Shown: in pieces, positions 12,552 to 24,673 of the stretch
How positions within the stretch are numbered: the first letter of the stretch is position 1
Layout: every line of letters begins with the position of its first letter
Assembly: GCA_950022295.1 (NCBI GenBank)
Contig: OX465597.1
Span: 260,711,016-260,775,015 of the forward strand
DNA from: Bromus sterilis
Lineage: Eukaryota; Streptophyta; Magnoliopsida; Poales; Poaceae
Direction of reading: 5' to 3'
DNA: 64,000 bases
The notes under the pieces: generated by a model
What the model was told of the DNA's origin: nothing
Seen by the model: the letters and a program-made list of their open reading frames with translations, nothing else
Database searches by the model: none
Program-made: the position numbers and the translations under genes

Positions 12552-13267
12552 GGATGTGATGTTTCCACTAGGGATAAAACAACGATGCTTGTACCTGCGG
12601 GTGCAAGGATTGTTTACTTTATGCAAAGTTCTTTTAATTCAGTTGGCTGTTGCTTTGAGTTTACACTTTGGGTGGGATTCGCAACTTAATACCAGCGAGA
12701 TGTTCTGGATGGATATCTCAAGGTGGATGATTCGTAGTAGATGCAGATGGATTTCGGTCTACTTACCTTGGCGTACTGCCCATTTCTTTTGAGCCCTTCC
12801 TTTCTTTGCAGCATAGTTAGCATTGCGGTGCCTTCATAATCCTGTCAATTGCCCAACTATGATTTTTTACCTCGCTAGCACTTTTATCGTATTTTGGGAG
12901 AGAGACATCACTAGTGAAAATCACGGGACCCCGGTCCATCTTCACATTATTGTTCACACCCTCAATTTACTTTCAGATTTTACTTTCCTTTGCACCTTTT
13001 ATCTCTTGCGTTGATCCTTTGTAAACGACAAGGCCGGAGGAATTGACAACTCCTCTGTACTCGTTGGGAGCAAAGTTATTTGTTGTTGTGTGCAGGTCCA
13101 CGACAACACCCTAGTCAGGAAGCAATTTCTGGCGACGTTGCCACCTACTTGTATCTCCTGAGTCCTACTGGTTCGATAACCTTGGTATCTTCACCGAGGG
13201 AAACTTGCTGCTGCACTGCATCTCGAACCTTCCACTTGGGTAACCAACGAGGGGCGAGAAGCCATCA
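12552..13267 (+). repeat. Sabrina-like LTR, right part
   Basis: This matches positions from about 5240 to 5957 of the 5' LTR and ends in the same GCCATCA terminus. Its first 300 bases repeat LTR sequence already present at 11040-11333, so the reversed Sirevirus LTR does not simply interrupt one LTR. Instead two LTR copies are joined around it. No primer site follows 13267; Sirevirus sequence begins at once. Confidence 0.85.
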
Positions 13268-13616
13268 GTCACTCACTAATAAATTGCCTGCTAACCATTC
13301 TATGCAGGGAAAGTCTTCGGTACCACCGAAACACTTCTATTCACTCGAGGAGAGAAATGATTCACTGGTGCCCGAATCAAATGTTCCTCAAAAGGAATAC
13401 TATCGCACTGGTCGTTACACTTATCGACACCGTGATAACAATGATAAGATTGCATATGCTCATTCATATCCTAACCCTTCGCAGAGGAATTACAATTATG
13501 GTGTACTTGATGGCCCCCCTAGGCAATATAACCCTGTTCGATTTGATATTGCTTCAACAAGTGCTTCCACCTCTTCTCAGTCACCTGCTCGTTTGTGGGT
13601 GGTTAAGAAGAACTAA
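13268..13616 (+). pseudogene. Sirevirus gag 3' end remnant
   Basis: A frame open from inside the preceding LTR runs to a stop at 13614-13616. The part after 13267 is rich in S, Y, N and R with a basic middle section, typical of a Copia gag tail, but no CCHC knuckle is visible. The protease starts 40 bases later in another frame. Confidence 0.55.
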
Positions 13617-13630
13617 TTCTTCTGCAGGGC

Positions 13631-16600
13631 TATGTCTCCGGTGGATCCGAATGGGTCATGGACAGTGGTTGCACTAATCATATGACCGTAGACAAGGAGT
13701 TATTCACCAAAGAAAAAATATCTCAATCTTCTCAGAAGTACATTACCTTCGGTGATAACAACAAGGGTAAAGTTTTAGGTTTGAGTAAGGTTGCCATATC
13801 GAAAGATAAGCATATTAACAAGGTTATGCTAGTTCATTCTCTTGGTTGTAATCTCATGTCTATTTCAAAGTTATGCGATATGGGTATGCTTGTTCTATTT
13901 TCTACTTCGCGTTGTGTTGTCTTTTCACAGGATGACTACACTTTTGTCTTCGAGGGTTACCGAAAAGGAGATTTATATATTGCTGATTTTTCTTTGGGCC
14001 CTGCTGTATCCACGTGCTTAATGGCAAAATCTTCATCTGGGTGGTTATGGCATCGAAGACTTGGTCATGCAGGGATGAGAAATCTTCAAACTCTAGTGAA
14101 GAAGAAGCATGTTATTGGCCTTAACGAAGTAAAATTCGATAAGGATCTTCTCTGCAGTGCTTGTGAAGCTGAAAAATTACGAAGAAACATCATTCAGCGA
14201 AGACTATCATGACCACTACTCGTCACCTTGAATTGCTTCACATGGATCTTTTCAGTCCTCAAAATTATGCAAGTCTGGGAGGAAACAAATATGGTCTCGT
14301 CATTGTTGATGATTTTTCTCGTTATACTTGGGTTTTCTTTCTGGATGACAAGAGCAAAGTTGTTGAGATCTTCAAGTCATTCGCTAAGAGAGCTCAAACT
14401 GAATATGAATTATATCTGAAGCATATCTGAAGTGATAGTGGAACTGAATTTAAAAATACTCATATTGAAGATTTTCTTGATTATCATGGCTTTACTCATG
14501 AATTCTCTGCTGCTTATACACCTCAACAAAATGGTGTAGTTGAAAGGAAGAATATAACTCTTATTGAAATGGCCAGAACCATGCTTGCTGAATATAAAAC
14601 TCCTATCAGGTTCTAGGCCAAAGCAATTAACACTGCATGTCATATCATCAACAAGGTTTACCCTCACAAATTTCTAAAGAAGACTTCACATGAGCTTATC
14701 ACTGGTAACAAGCCCAATGTATCATATCTTAGGGTATTTGGTGCTCCTTGCTTTATTAGAGATATGAATCATAGCTGCAAATTTTCCCCTAAGGCACATG
14801 AAGGTTTTCTATTAGGTTATGGCTCAAACTCTCACACTTACAGGGTGTATAATTCCCACTTTGGGAAGGTTATGGAAACTGTGAATGTGAGGTTTGATGA
14901 AACTAATGGCTCTCAAAAGGAGCATTTGCCTCATGATCTAGATGAACCTCATCTTGATGAAGTGATCAGGTCCATGGCCATTGGAGAAATTTGTCCTGTC
15001 GAAGCAAATTCATGTCAAGAAAATCAAGATGATGATGATCCAATGTTCCCACACATAGCCCGGGGCGCTGGAGATCAACATCCTGAAGCTAATGATGGAC
15101 AGGATGAAGAAGAACCTATGAACGAAGAAAATGCACATCCTGAAGGAAATGTTGATCCTGAAGGGAATGATCCTGAAGGAAATGCCAATCCCGAAGGAAA
15201 TGCTGACTCTGAAGAAGAACCGGAGCCACAAGCAAATGAAAAGGCACTATCTCGAGTGCGAAGAAGAGTTGATGTTTATTCGATCCTTGAAGAGATTCAA
15301 CAACCAGGTCGTCCCACAACTCGCTCTCGTACTCGTTTGGCTAACTTATGTGGAAACTTTTCGTTTGTCTCCATGCTAGAACCATCAAAGTTTGATGAAG
15401 CCCTGAAGGACCCAGATTGGTTAACTGCTATGCTCGAAGAACTTAACCAGTTCGAACGAAACAAAGTCTGGTCCTTAGTTGAAAGGTCTGATCCCACGAA
15501 GCACAACATCATTGGTACAAAGTGAATTTTTTGCAACACGCAAGATGAAGATGGTATTGTGGTAAGAAACAAAGCACGACTGGTAGCACAAGGGTACACC
15601 CAAATCAAAGGTATCGATTTCGGCGAAACTTATGCTCCAGTTGCTCGTCTCGAATCCATTCGTGTTATGCTGGCTTTTGCAAATTTCAATGGTATCCTGC
15701 TTTATCAAATGGATGTGAAAAGTGCTTTTCTTAACGGAGAAATCGAAGAAGAAGTGTATGTTATGCAGCCTCCAGGTTTTGAAGACTCGAAGAATCCTGA
15801 CATGGTGTATAGGTTGCACAAAGCTCTTTATGGGTTAAAGCAAGCACCTCGTGCTTGGTATGACACCCTAAAGGACTTCCTTCTCAAGAAAGGCTTCAAA
15901 CCAGGAACAACTGACCCAACTCTTTTCACTCGCTCTTATAATGGTGATTTGTTTGTATGTCAAATTTATGTAGATGCTATTATTTTTGGCTGCACTAACA
16001 CTGAAATCATCGAAAATTTGCCAAAATGATGTCGAAGAAATATGAGATGTCTATGATGGGTGAATTGAAGTTCTTCCTTGGACTTCAAATCCGTCAACAG
16101 AAGAATGGCACCTTTATTTCTCAAGAAAAATATCTCAAGGATTGCCTGAAGAAGTTTGGTCTCACTGATTGCAAAACAATTAAGACTCCAATGCCTACCA
16201 ATGGCTTCCTAGATGCAGATGAGAAGGGCAAAGCCTTCGATCAAATATCAGTCTATGATTGGCTCTCTCTTATATTTATGTGCATCTAGACCTGACATTA
16301 TGCTTTTAGTATGTATTTGTGCTCGCTTTCAGGCAAATCCAAAGGAATCACATCATACTGCTGTGAAGCGAATTCTTCAATATCTAGCTCACACACCAAC
16401 CTTGGGTTTGTGGTACCCCAAGGGAGCTCAGTTTGACCTCATTGGATATTCGGATTCAGACTGGGCTAGTGATTGTGTTGATAGGAAATTTACTTCAGGC
16501 ACTTGTCATTTCCTCGGAAGATCACTTGTGTGTTGGGCTTCCAAGAAGCAAAACTGTGTATCAATATCTACTGCTGAAGCCGAATACATTGCTATTGGTT

Positions 16601-16922
16601 CATGCTGTACTCAAATTCTTTGGCTGAAGCAGACGCTGAAGGATTATGGTATTCCTGTGAAGAAAATTCCTCTTCTATGTGATAATGAGAGTGCAATCAA
16701 AATTGCTCACAATCATGTACAACACTCTCACATGAAGCATATTGACATTCTCCATCAATTTCTTTGTGATCATGTTCAACGTGAAGATATTGTGATTAGT
16801 CATGCCAGAACTGAAGATCAACTGGTTGATATTTTCACGAAACCATTGGATGAGAAAAGGTTTTGTGCGTTAAGGTGTGAGCTCAATATTTTGGACTCAC
16901 GACATGTTCTGTTAGACCGAAC
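13631..16922 (+). pseudogene. Sirevirus pol (PR-IN-RT-RH), decayed
   Basis: The domains appear in Copia order: protease DSGCTNHM at about 13661, gag-pre-integrase HRRLGH near 14050, integrase core from about 14230, reverse transcriptase from about 15400, and RNase H ending near 16900. In-frame stops occur at 14428, 14614 and 15523, and the frame changes near 14210, 16029 and 16260. The reverse transcriptase active site reads YVDA at 15967-15978 instead of YVDD, so one catalytic aspartate is lost. Between integrase and reverse transcriptase, an acidic linker holds tandem PEGN units (15140-15220). The copy cannot encode a working polyprotein. Confidence 0.9.
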
Positions 16923-17969
16923 CTTATCTCCCTATAAATATTCATTTACTTCGTTTTATGTTTTGGTTTTGATGTTTGTTTTTGCTTCGATTTCTATATT
17001 TTATTTTTGATTGGATTTAGTCCTCTATGCTTATCACCTTTAGTTTCGCTTAGTTTTTCTTCGAGGTGATAAGTTTCGGACCCAACCCCCTCTTTTCTGT
17101 TTCTCCCTTATTCTATCCGTCTAATATGGTTGAGCACAATTGAAACGGAAAGTATTATGCTTCGAACGTCATTGAGTTCCGAATCATATGCATCCAACTT
17201 TATCGAAGTTTTTACTCAAGACCAAGATTTTTTCTTCGGTCGTTGAGATCCCGTCAAATCCGGGTCGTTGAGATTTTCTTCGATTCGCTACCATATCCAG
17301 GCCGTTTAATGCGGAGAGTCATTTGCTGGGCGTCGTCCGATCTGATCTGACACCTCCTGTCAGACCAGCCCTATATATATCCGCCATCCCCAGCGACACC
17401 AAACACTCATCCTCTTCCAACTCTCCCGCAACCCTAATCTCTCGAGCATGCCGCCGAGCTCTTCGTCCCCGTCGTCGTCTTTGCCGCTTTGCTGCTGGAA
17501 GGACGCCGCCGTGGACTTCACGTCGACGACGAGCACGTCCGCCGCTCCTCGTCGTCGTAGCCTCCCATCGTCACCAAGTTAGGGTACGCCTGGGCTTGAT
17601 CCAATCTGCTCCATCTCCTCTCTTGTTTCCTCAATCAGATTGGATGCATTTTCTTAAGGTTTTCAGATAGTTTTTGATGGGTTTTCTCGATCCGTTGGAT
17701 CTTTGATCTCTTGGGAAACTTGTTTAGAGCAAAAGCTTCCCCTCCCAATTCAGGTTAGCAGCTAGGGTTTCGGTTTTGCATTGTTCTGCGCTAGAGTTTG
17801 ACATCCATAATGAAAATTTTTGCTTGCAAAATCTAGCCGAGAACAGGCAGAACTCTACTCCCTCATAACTCTAAATTTCTTGTCAAAATTGGTCTTTTTG
17901 GTCGAACCTTTTGCTGGTGATCAGTCCATACTTGTCTTTTTCCCTCATTCCCTTCTGCTTTTTCACAAG
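16923..17969 (+). other. Spacer and leader before Sirevirus extra ORF
   Basis: There is no domain here. The first 350 bases are AT-rich. At about 17370 there is a TATA-like ctatatatatcc, followed by a C-rich leader containing an aaccctaatctct stretch and a short 44-codon frame at 17448. A pyrimidine-rich stretch ending in tttcacaag lies directly before the ATG at 17970 and resembles a splice acceptor. The layout looks like an internal promoter plus leader intron for the extra ORF, but this is inference. Confidence 0.45.
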
Positions 17970-20900
17970 ATGTCTGAGGATTTGGTCTTCGGTGATGAGT
18001 CTCCTGTTCTTGACCATATCAACGAAGCTGAACAGACTGCTCCACAAAAAAGAGGAGGCAGAACGAAGGAGAAGAACAATGCTCGTGGAATTCCCGAATC
18101 TATTCGGAAGCAACTTGGATATGACACACCTCCTGAAGAAACAAAGGATCAGCGAAAGATTCGCTTGCAAGGCATTCAGCGCTACTCGGCCATCAGGTGG
18201 TACAAGTACAAAAGTATCCCTGTTTGGAAATGGGCAATGCAATTTGCCTTCAGTCCACCCTTCCAGTATACTTCGCACATGTGTGGCAAGTATACGGAAG
18301 AAAATCGGCATCTCTACTACCCAGTCCCACCGAAGTATCCTCACCCCAACACACTCAAGACACCCGATGATTATCCAGAAGAGAAAAAGAGGTTGAGAAT
18401 CGCTGCTGAGAAGAAAAGACTCAAAGATGAGAAGAAGGCAGCCAAGTTAGCTGCTGCCGAAGCTCGTGGAGATGGCCCGAGCATGAAGAAGAAACGAAAG
18501 CTGAATAAGAAAACTGCCTCACCCCCTCACGCCTCCACTGATGAGGAAGAGCGAGCTAGGCAGGAACAAGCCGCTCTAGAAGACTCTATCCATGATGAGT
18601 TCAATGTTGAAGCTGATGACGAATCAGAAGCTGAAGCAGATGATGAGTCTGAGCCTTCTCCTCCCAAGAAACAAAAGCTTCGAATTCCTTTGACGAAGAA
18701 GCCTGGAGAGAAACCTGCTGCCAAAGGGCTAAAGATTCAGGATCCAACTGATAAGCCCGCAGCACGCCCCACCATCGACATGACCAACTTGGTGGACGCA
18801 AAGCCCTTGGCCTCGAAGCCACCGGCAGAGAACCTCGATACAGAGAGGCGCTCAAAGCTGAGGCACGATCCAGTGAAGCAGAAGCAAGCTGAGAAATCTG
18901 CTGTCCCAACGAAGCATAAGCCGACGACAGCTCCAAACCCTTCAGCGAAGCGAAATCTCACTGAAGCAGAACTGAAACAGAAAGACCTCGAGGGGGCACT
19001 TAATCGCAGCGTTCTTTCCCCAGATTTTGCCATCAAGCAGAAAGAAGCAGAAGAAGCTGCTAGGAAACAAAGGGAACTCGACGCTGCAAAATTTGTTGCT
19101 GAGAAGGCTGAAACGAAGCGCAAGCTCGAAGAAGCCAAGATAAATGAAGAGAAGGCTGCAGCTGAATCAAAACAGCTTGCAGAAAATGAAGCTAAGAACA
19201 AGGCTGCACTTGATGGTCTTAAAACAAGGAAGGCTGAGAAAGCAGCCAGGGCTGCCCAGAAGAAGGCAGTGGTGGATATGAACCCTTCTGCTGAAGCAAA
19301 TCCGCCGAAGCAGAAAGGCATCTCTATGACTGAAGCTCATGTAGAGCAAGATCGCCATAGTGTGCATCAATTCCCTGATCCACGTGAAGGAAAACTATGG
19401 GATCACTTGGGTGTGACTGAAGCCCTTTGGAAGAAATGTGAAGCTCAAGATCCTGAAGCACTTGATCTCGGTGAAGTCTACATTTCAGGCTCCATCGAAG
19501 CTATGATCACTACAATGACCGGTCAGCTGAAGGACTTGCACTCAAGGGACAGGGCTGAAACGACCAAGATCCATAACTATCAACAGCGTGCTGAAGCCGA
19601 AACTGATGAAGACTTCAAAGTGTACGCTTTGAAAATGCTTCAGAAGGTGAGAGATGTGAACACCACCACCAAAGACAACATCAAGACCTACAAAGGGAAG
19701 ATTAAAGTTGTCGTCGATGAAATGGTCAAAACACACAATGCTTCGATCATTGAAAGAGATTCCAAGAAGCGCAAGGCCACGCTGGAAGCTGAACCAGCTG
19801 CAACAAAGGCATCTGAAGAAAAACCTTCCGACCCTTCTCCCAAGAAGAAAACCACCAAGAGGCGGAAGATTACGCTTGCCTCGGCCGCTGAAATGGACAC
19901 AAGCGATGAACCCATCAGCCAGCCGAAGGAAAACCCCGAAGCCATTCCTACTCCACCTGCTCCCAAGCCAAAGCCCTCAAACCCAAGGCAAAGACTTCAG
20001 ATCCACCCACCAAGACTCCCACACCACCACCTAAAGCTTCATCCCCCATGAAAACTCATGTTCCCCCCACTCCCGCACCAACTCCACCCGCCATTGAACC
20101 CACACCTCATCCCAAAGCTCCAACTCCCAAGTGAACCCCAACCCCAACTCCAACGCCTGCACCAGTTCCACTGCGTGCTCCCACACCAACACCTTCTCCA
20201 TCCCCTGCACCACAACGAGCCGCAACCCCACCTGTTGCTCCGGTTCCACCTCCATCTCCTCCTCCGAAAGCACATGATCCCTCTCCCTCCAACTCAAGGA
20301 CGCGCGACTCGCATGATTTTTCTGAAGCCCGAACCATTCAGGAATCTGAAGAAAATGTGCCCCAGCCTGAAGCACATGAAGACGAAGAAGAACAAGTTCT
20401 GATCCTAAATTCTTCGCAAGAGCAAGCTTTGATCGTTGCTCAGACTGCTGGCCCTTATAATGTTGCCCAAGCTGCTCCTCCGCAAAGGACACGTCCTCCC
20501 TGCCGTCCCAGCCAAGACACTCAGTTGGACTCCATGTACCCTCGTGAAACTTTTCCCATTTTCAAGGGTGCTGGTTGTTCTTCGCGCCATGGGCCAGAGT
20601 TCAATCTTGAACAGAATCAGAAGCGCCACCGATTCTTTGAAGTCAGTCCATATGCTTCAGACAGGACTGCAGATGATCTTCGCTTCTGGACAACAGAACA
20701 ACAGATCCTTTACACCAAAGTCTATTGCCAGCAAGGTGTGCTTTTCCGCCACAGATACCTTGATATGCGAAGTCTGGCCACTGCAACCTGCTTCCAGAAC
20801 ATCTCCGAAACTATTGAGAATCAGAATTTGACTCGGTTGTTTTCCTTGAAAACTCCCTTCAATTCTGAAATCATCAAGCAATTCTATGCCACCTTATATG

Positions 20901-21395
20901 TTTTTGGTGATGCAAATGTGCCTAGCACTTGGATTCTTGAATGTATGATTCAAAGCGATGTATTCAGAATGTCTTCAACAGAATTCATGGAAATTGTGAA
21001 CATTCCAAGGCATACTGGCGAACTAGAAAAGATTCACTTGGAGCCAGATCTAACTGAAGAACAATTTGCAACTTTGCTAGATACTGAAGTCACGGCTGAT
21101 TATATTCCTGAAAACATTCGCCCGAAGCACCTCATTTTCATCTCCAAGACTTGGTTTTACATCTTGTCAAAGACTTTGATCCCATTGAGTACTGCTTCGG
21201 AGGAATCAAATCTCTATCCTGAAGTCAGGAATGCAATAATGAAGCTTACTCATGGTTTGGTGTTTGACTTCGAGGACTGCTTTCTGCGCAACATGGTACA
21301 TGCTGCTGAACTGCCCTTCACCCTGAAGCCATATGCTCCCTGGCTACAGCCTGTTTGCAATTATGGCAGGAATGATGACTTTGTGGCTCGCCACC
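17970..21395 (+). pseudogene. Sirevirus additional 3' ORF, first part, broken
   Basis: The ATG at 17970 opens a frame to 20051. The first 130 codons are mixed, followed by Lys/Glu/Ala-rich helical segments (about residues 130-160 and 340-450) with coiled-coil character, and then a Pro/Lys-rich tail. A frame slip near 19985 in the proline-rich stretch leads to an early stop. The same coding sense resumes from about 20275 and stays open to 21395, where a Gypsy LTR is inserted. Sireviruses are known to carry such an extra, envelope-position ORF. No signal peptide or transmembrane segment is clear here, so calling it an envelope protein is not supported by what is visible. Confidence 0.7.
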
Positions 21396-23040
21396 TGATA
21401 CGTCCAAAACGTATCTATAATTTCTGCCTGCTCCATGCATCTTTTGTGTGATATTGCTATGATATTGATACACTTCCATACACTTTTGAGCATATTTGTA
21501 CTAACCTATTAACTCAGTGCACCCCAGTGCCAGTTCCTGTTTTCTGCTATTTTTTTATTTCAGGTTTTCCCATGACATAAAGTGCCAGAAAAATTCCGGG
21601 AAAAATATAGGAAAAATCAGCATACAGGAAGCTTCGGGAAGAGCCAAAGTGGGGCCAGAGGGGAGCCAGGGGTGGCCTAGGCGGCCACCTGGTGCGGCCA
21701 CCCCCTAGGCTGCGCCAGGGGGCGCCTGGGGACCCTGGTCCACCTCTGGCTGCCCTCCTTCGCCTATATATCTCTCTCGTCCAGAAACCCTCGAGGACAG
21801 AACCCTTTTTCGCGATCTCTCCTCTGTTCCGCCGCCGCAGCGCTTCCAAGATCGGGAGCACCAGGAGCCCTCTTCCCGGCACCCTGCCGGAGGGAGGAAC
21901 CACCTCCGGGAGCTTCTCCACCACCATGGATGCTTCCCGGATGAACCGTGAGTAGTCCACCTTGGACCATGGGTCCATGATCAATAGTTATGTGATGTTC
22001 TCCTCCCCTCTTTGTTCTTCATGGTTTAGACCTCGTGAGCTGCCCTACATGATCGAGGCACATATGTAATCTTTCTGCTGTTGCTATGCTGAGTTAGTTG
22101 GGATCTGATGGATTATGAGACTATGTTCAGATTGTGTTTGAGTAATATATTTGATTCTCCTCTTTTATATTTATGTTCTTGAGTAATTCTTGCATGTTCT
22201 CCGTTGCTGTTTATTGCTTTGGCCAAGTAGTAGGTAGTAACTCCAAGAGGGAGCGTTATGCATGATTGTGGGTTCATGCCCCCTCATTACTAGCTTGAGT
22301 GACAGAAACATGAGTCTAGGGGATGTGTTGTTGCCACAAGGGAGAAAACAATGGTGCTTGTACTTGCGGGTGCAAGGATTGTTTACTTTACGCAAAGTTC
22401 TTTAATGCAGTTGTCTGTTGCTTTGAGTTTACACTTTGGGTGGGATTCGCAACTTAATACCAGCGAGGTGTTCTGGATAGATATCTCAAGGTGGATGATT
22501 AGTAGGTAGATGCAGATGAATTTCGGTCTACTTGTCTTGCCGTACCGCCCAAGCTTTTGAGCCTCTTCCTTTCTTTGTAGCATAGTTATCATTGGTTTGC
22601 GCACATAATCTTGTCAATTGCCCAGCTGTAATTTGTTTACCTTGCATGGCTATTTTATCGTCTTTTGGGAGAGAGACATCACTAGTGAACATCAAGGGAC
22701 CCCGGTCCATATTTCCACCACTGTTTACACCCGATATTTATTTTCTGCTTTATTTCCTTTTCTGTTGCTATCGCTATCATTATTATCCCGTGCGTTTGAT
22801 CCTTTGTAAACAACAAGGCCGGAGGGATTGACAACCTCTTTGTACTCGTTGGGAGAAAAGGTATCTGTTGCGTGTGCAGGTCCACGTCAACCGCCTAATT
22901 GCTGGCACCGTTGTCACCTTCCTGTCGTTGTCGGAGTCCTACTGGAGATAAACCTTGGTATCTTCACCGAGGGAAATTTTCTATTGTCTACATATCAACC
23001 TTCCACTTTGGGTAACCAACGAGGGGGCGAGAAGCCATCA
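21396..23040 (+). mobile_element. Sabrina-like solo LTR in Sirevirus ORF
   Basis: The LTR runs from TGATACGTCC to GAAGCCATCA, 1645 bp, and is flanked by a perfect 5-bp duplication ccacc (21391-21395 and 23041-23045). No internal element sequence adjoins it, so it is a solo LTR left by recombination between the two LTRs of a full element. It cuts the extra ORF of the Sirevirus. Confidence 0.95.
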
Positions 23041-23737
23041 CCACCATCCAAAGCTTTTCACACCTCCAGTGCGTGACACTTTGGAATTGCTGAGGAAACC
23101 CAACGACATCTTTGCCACTTATGTTGGGGTGCGCCACAAAGTAAATGAAAGGAACATATCGAAGAGTTTCCAGAAGGACTTCCATCACTTTGAAGTAAAT
23201 CTTTGGTCGCAGCAAATTCTTGAAAACTTCATTGAAGCAAATCAACGCCAGATGCAGTTCCTTGCAGATGAAATCAATCGTGTCAGAAACATTGCACTGA
23301 ATAATAACCAATATCTTCGTGTGCTCAAGCGCCATTCCTGGAAGGGACTCAGAAAATTCAACTCAGTTAAAGGCCTTCGCAAAGATTGTATTTACAAAGA
23401 ATATGAGCACCTCCAGCAAAACTTTTCAAGAGACGACACCATTGATCGCCCAAACCAGAAGCTCCCGCCCCTGCACAAGATTGATGAAGTTTTCTTCATC
23501 AACGAGCCAGATCCCATCAGGCCCGACACCGTCTCCGAGAACGACTCCGTCACTTCGAAGGAAGACGCCGGCCTCGACGACAGCGATCTCGACATCAACC
23601 TCATCACCCAGAAGAACCTCGAAGTTCTTCCTTCACCCGAGTTGGAAGAAGAATCTTCAGGAGATCAATCTTCTTCGGACGAGTCTACGTCAAGCTCTGC
23701 TTCGTCGGGCTCCAAGGGTGTTGATTCCGCGCAATAG
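23041..23737 (+). pseudogene. Sirevirus additional 3' ORF, last part
   Basis: This frame continues the extra ORF after the solo LTR and ends at the stop 23735-23737. It holds a helix-rich segment (23070-23400), then an acidic, serine-rich tail with clusters of D, E and S. The N-terminal half of this part is duplicated in reverse orientation at 2521-2961. Confidence 0.75.
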
Positions 23738-24274
23738 TTCTCTCGAGCCACTTCCCAACCTTTTGTCCAATCATTGACAAAAAGGGGGAGAATGTTGGGA
23801 TCGATGACTTAGATTTTCATCGGGGATAGGGCTTCTGCTTTTTCTTTGTATTCGCTCTTGGCTTAAGTTAAAACAAACATTCCATTCCCTTCGATTGGGT
23901 TGTAACTTAAGTTTATATTCGGTTGTGCTACTTCTGTGATACCCTTACATTTTAATAACCCCTTGCTCTCAAGTATTGCTTCGTACTCTCCATCTTGCAG
24001 GTGGTTATTTCATTTGTCACTGATCATTGGAAGGAATAGCTCATACTTATGGTTTTCTATTCTCACTTGCAATTGCCTTCACTAAGATATTTGTTTTGCT
24101 CTCCAACGAAGAAATATTCCGCAAGCATTCACTTCGATCATATAAATCTTCGATGCTTGAATTCAGGGGGAGCCAAAAACTTCATATCTTACAGTTTGTC
24201 CAATCATTTCACAAAAACTTCAATATATTTTATCGCTGCTTGTTTTTTCAACAATAGTCCAAAAAGGGGGAGAT
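23738..24274 (+). other. Sirevirus 3' untranslated region with two polypurine tracts
   Basis: There are two near-identical purine tracts, aaaaagggggagaatgt at about 23778-23794 and aaaaagggggagattgt at about 24261-24277. The second directly precedes the LTR and is the plus-strand primer. A third weaker one (cagggggagcc) lies near 24164. Multiple such tracts upstream of the 3' LTR are a described Sirevirus trait. No ORF is credible here. Confidence 0.7.
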
Positions 24275-24673
24275 TGTAAGAGAAAGTTTTGCCCCCATGT
24301 GTTTTGGATATTGTTGGACAAGACAGTAGAGGAACTAACAATGTTTTCTAGTATAAACAGTTGATTAGGTTCCTGAAGGACAAGCTTGGTGATAAAGCTT
24401 CAAGGAAGATTTTCAAGTTATCAAAGAATTACCCCTTGACCGAAGCTTAATCACGGAGGATGACCCCCAAAAATTAAGTTGTCCTGAAGCCCAACTCATC
24501 AAAGGAAATGAAGAACACGGCGCAAGACTTAGATGTTTTTGTGTAGTTCTTTTTCAGTTCTTTCAGTCAAGTGAGAAGCCAGAGTGAAGAAATCTCATGT
24601 GCACTATGTTAAGTTTCGGTAGCAAAGACTTCGTTCTTTGGCTTCCGAAGAAGAACTAAGTCCGTGAGTCGGC
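24275..24673 (+). repeat. Sirevirus 3' LTR, left part
   Basis: It starts TGTAAGAG right after the polypurine tract and is similar to the reverse complement of 12551-12150. It is interrupted at 24673 by the Tat element and resumes after 39200. Confidence 0.85.

Noticed and set aside
4319..13267. Reading the whole interval as one complete Gypsy element with a simple nested solo LTR
   Set aside because: The 3' LTR contains a 300-bp repeated section around the reversed LTR, and the outer flanks (gtggc and gtcac) do not match, so a rearrangement is needed.
17970..20051. Host gene for a lysine-rich nuclear protein
   Set aside because: It sits between Sirevirus RNase H and the polypurine tract/LTR in sense orientation, and its 3' part is repeated in another Sirevirus fragment in the window.
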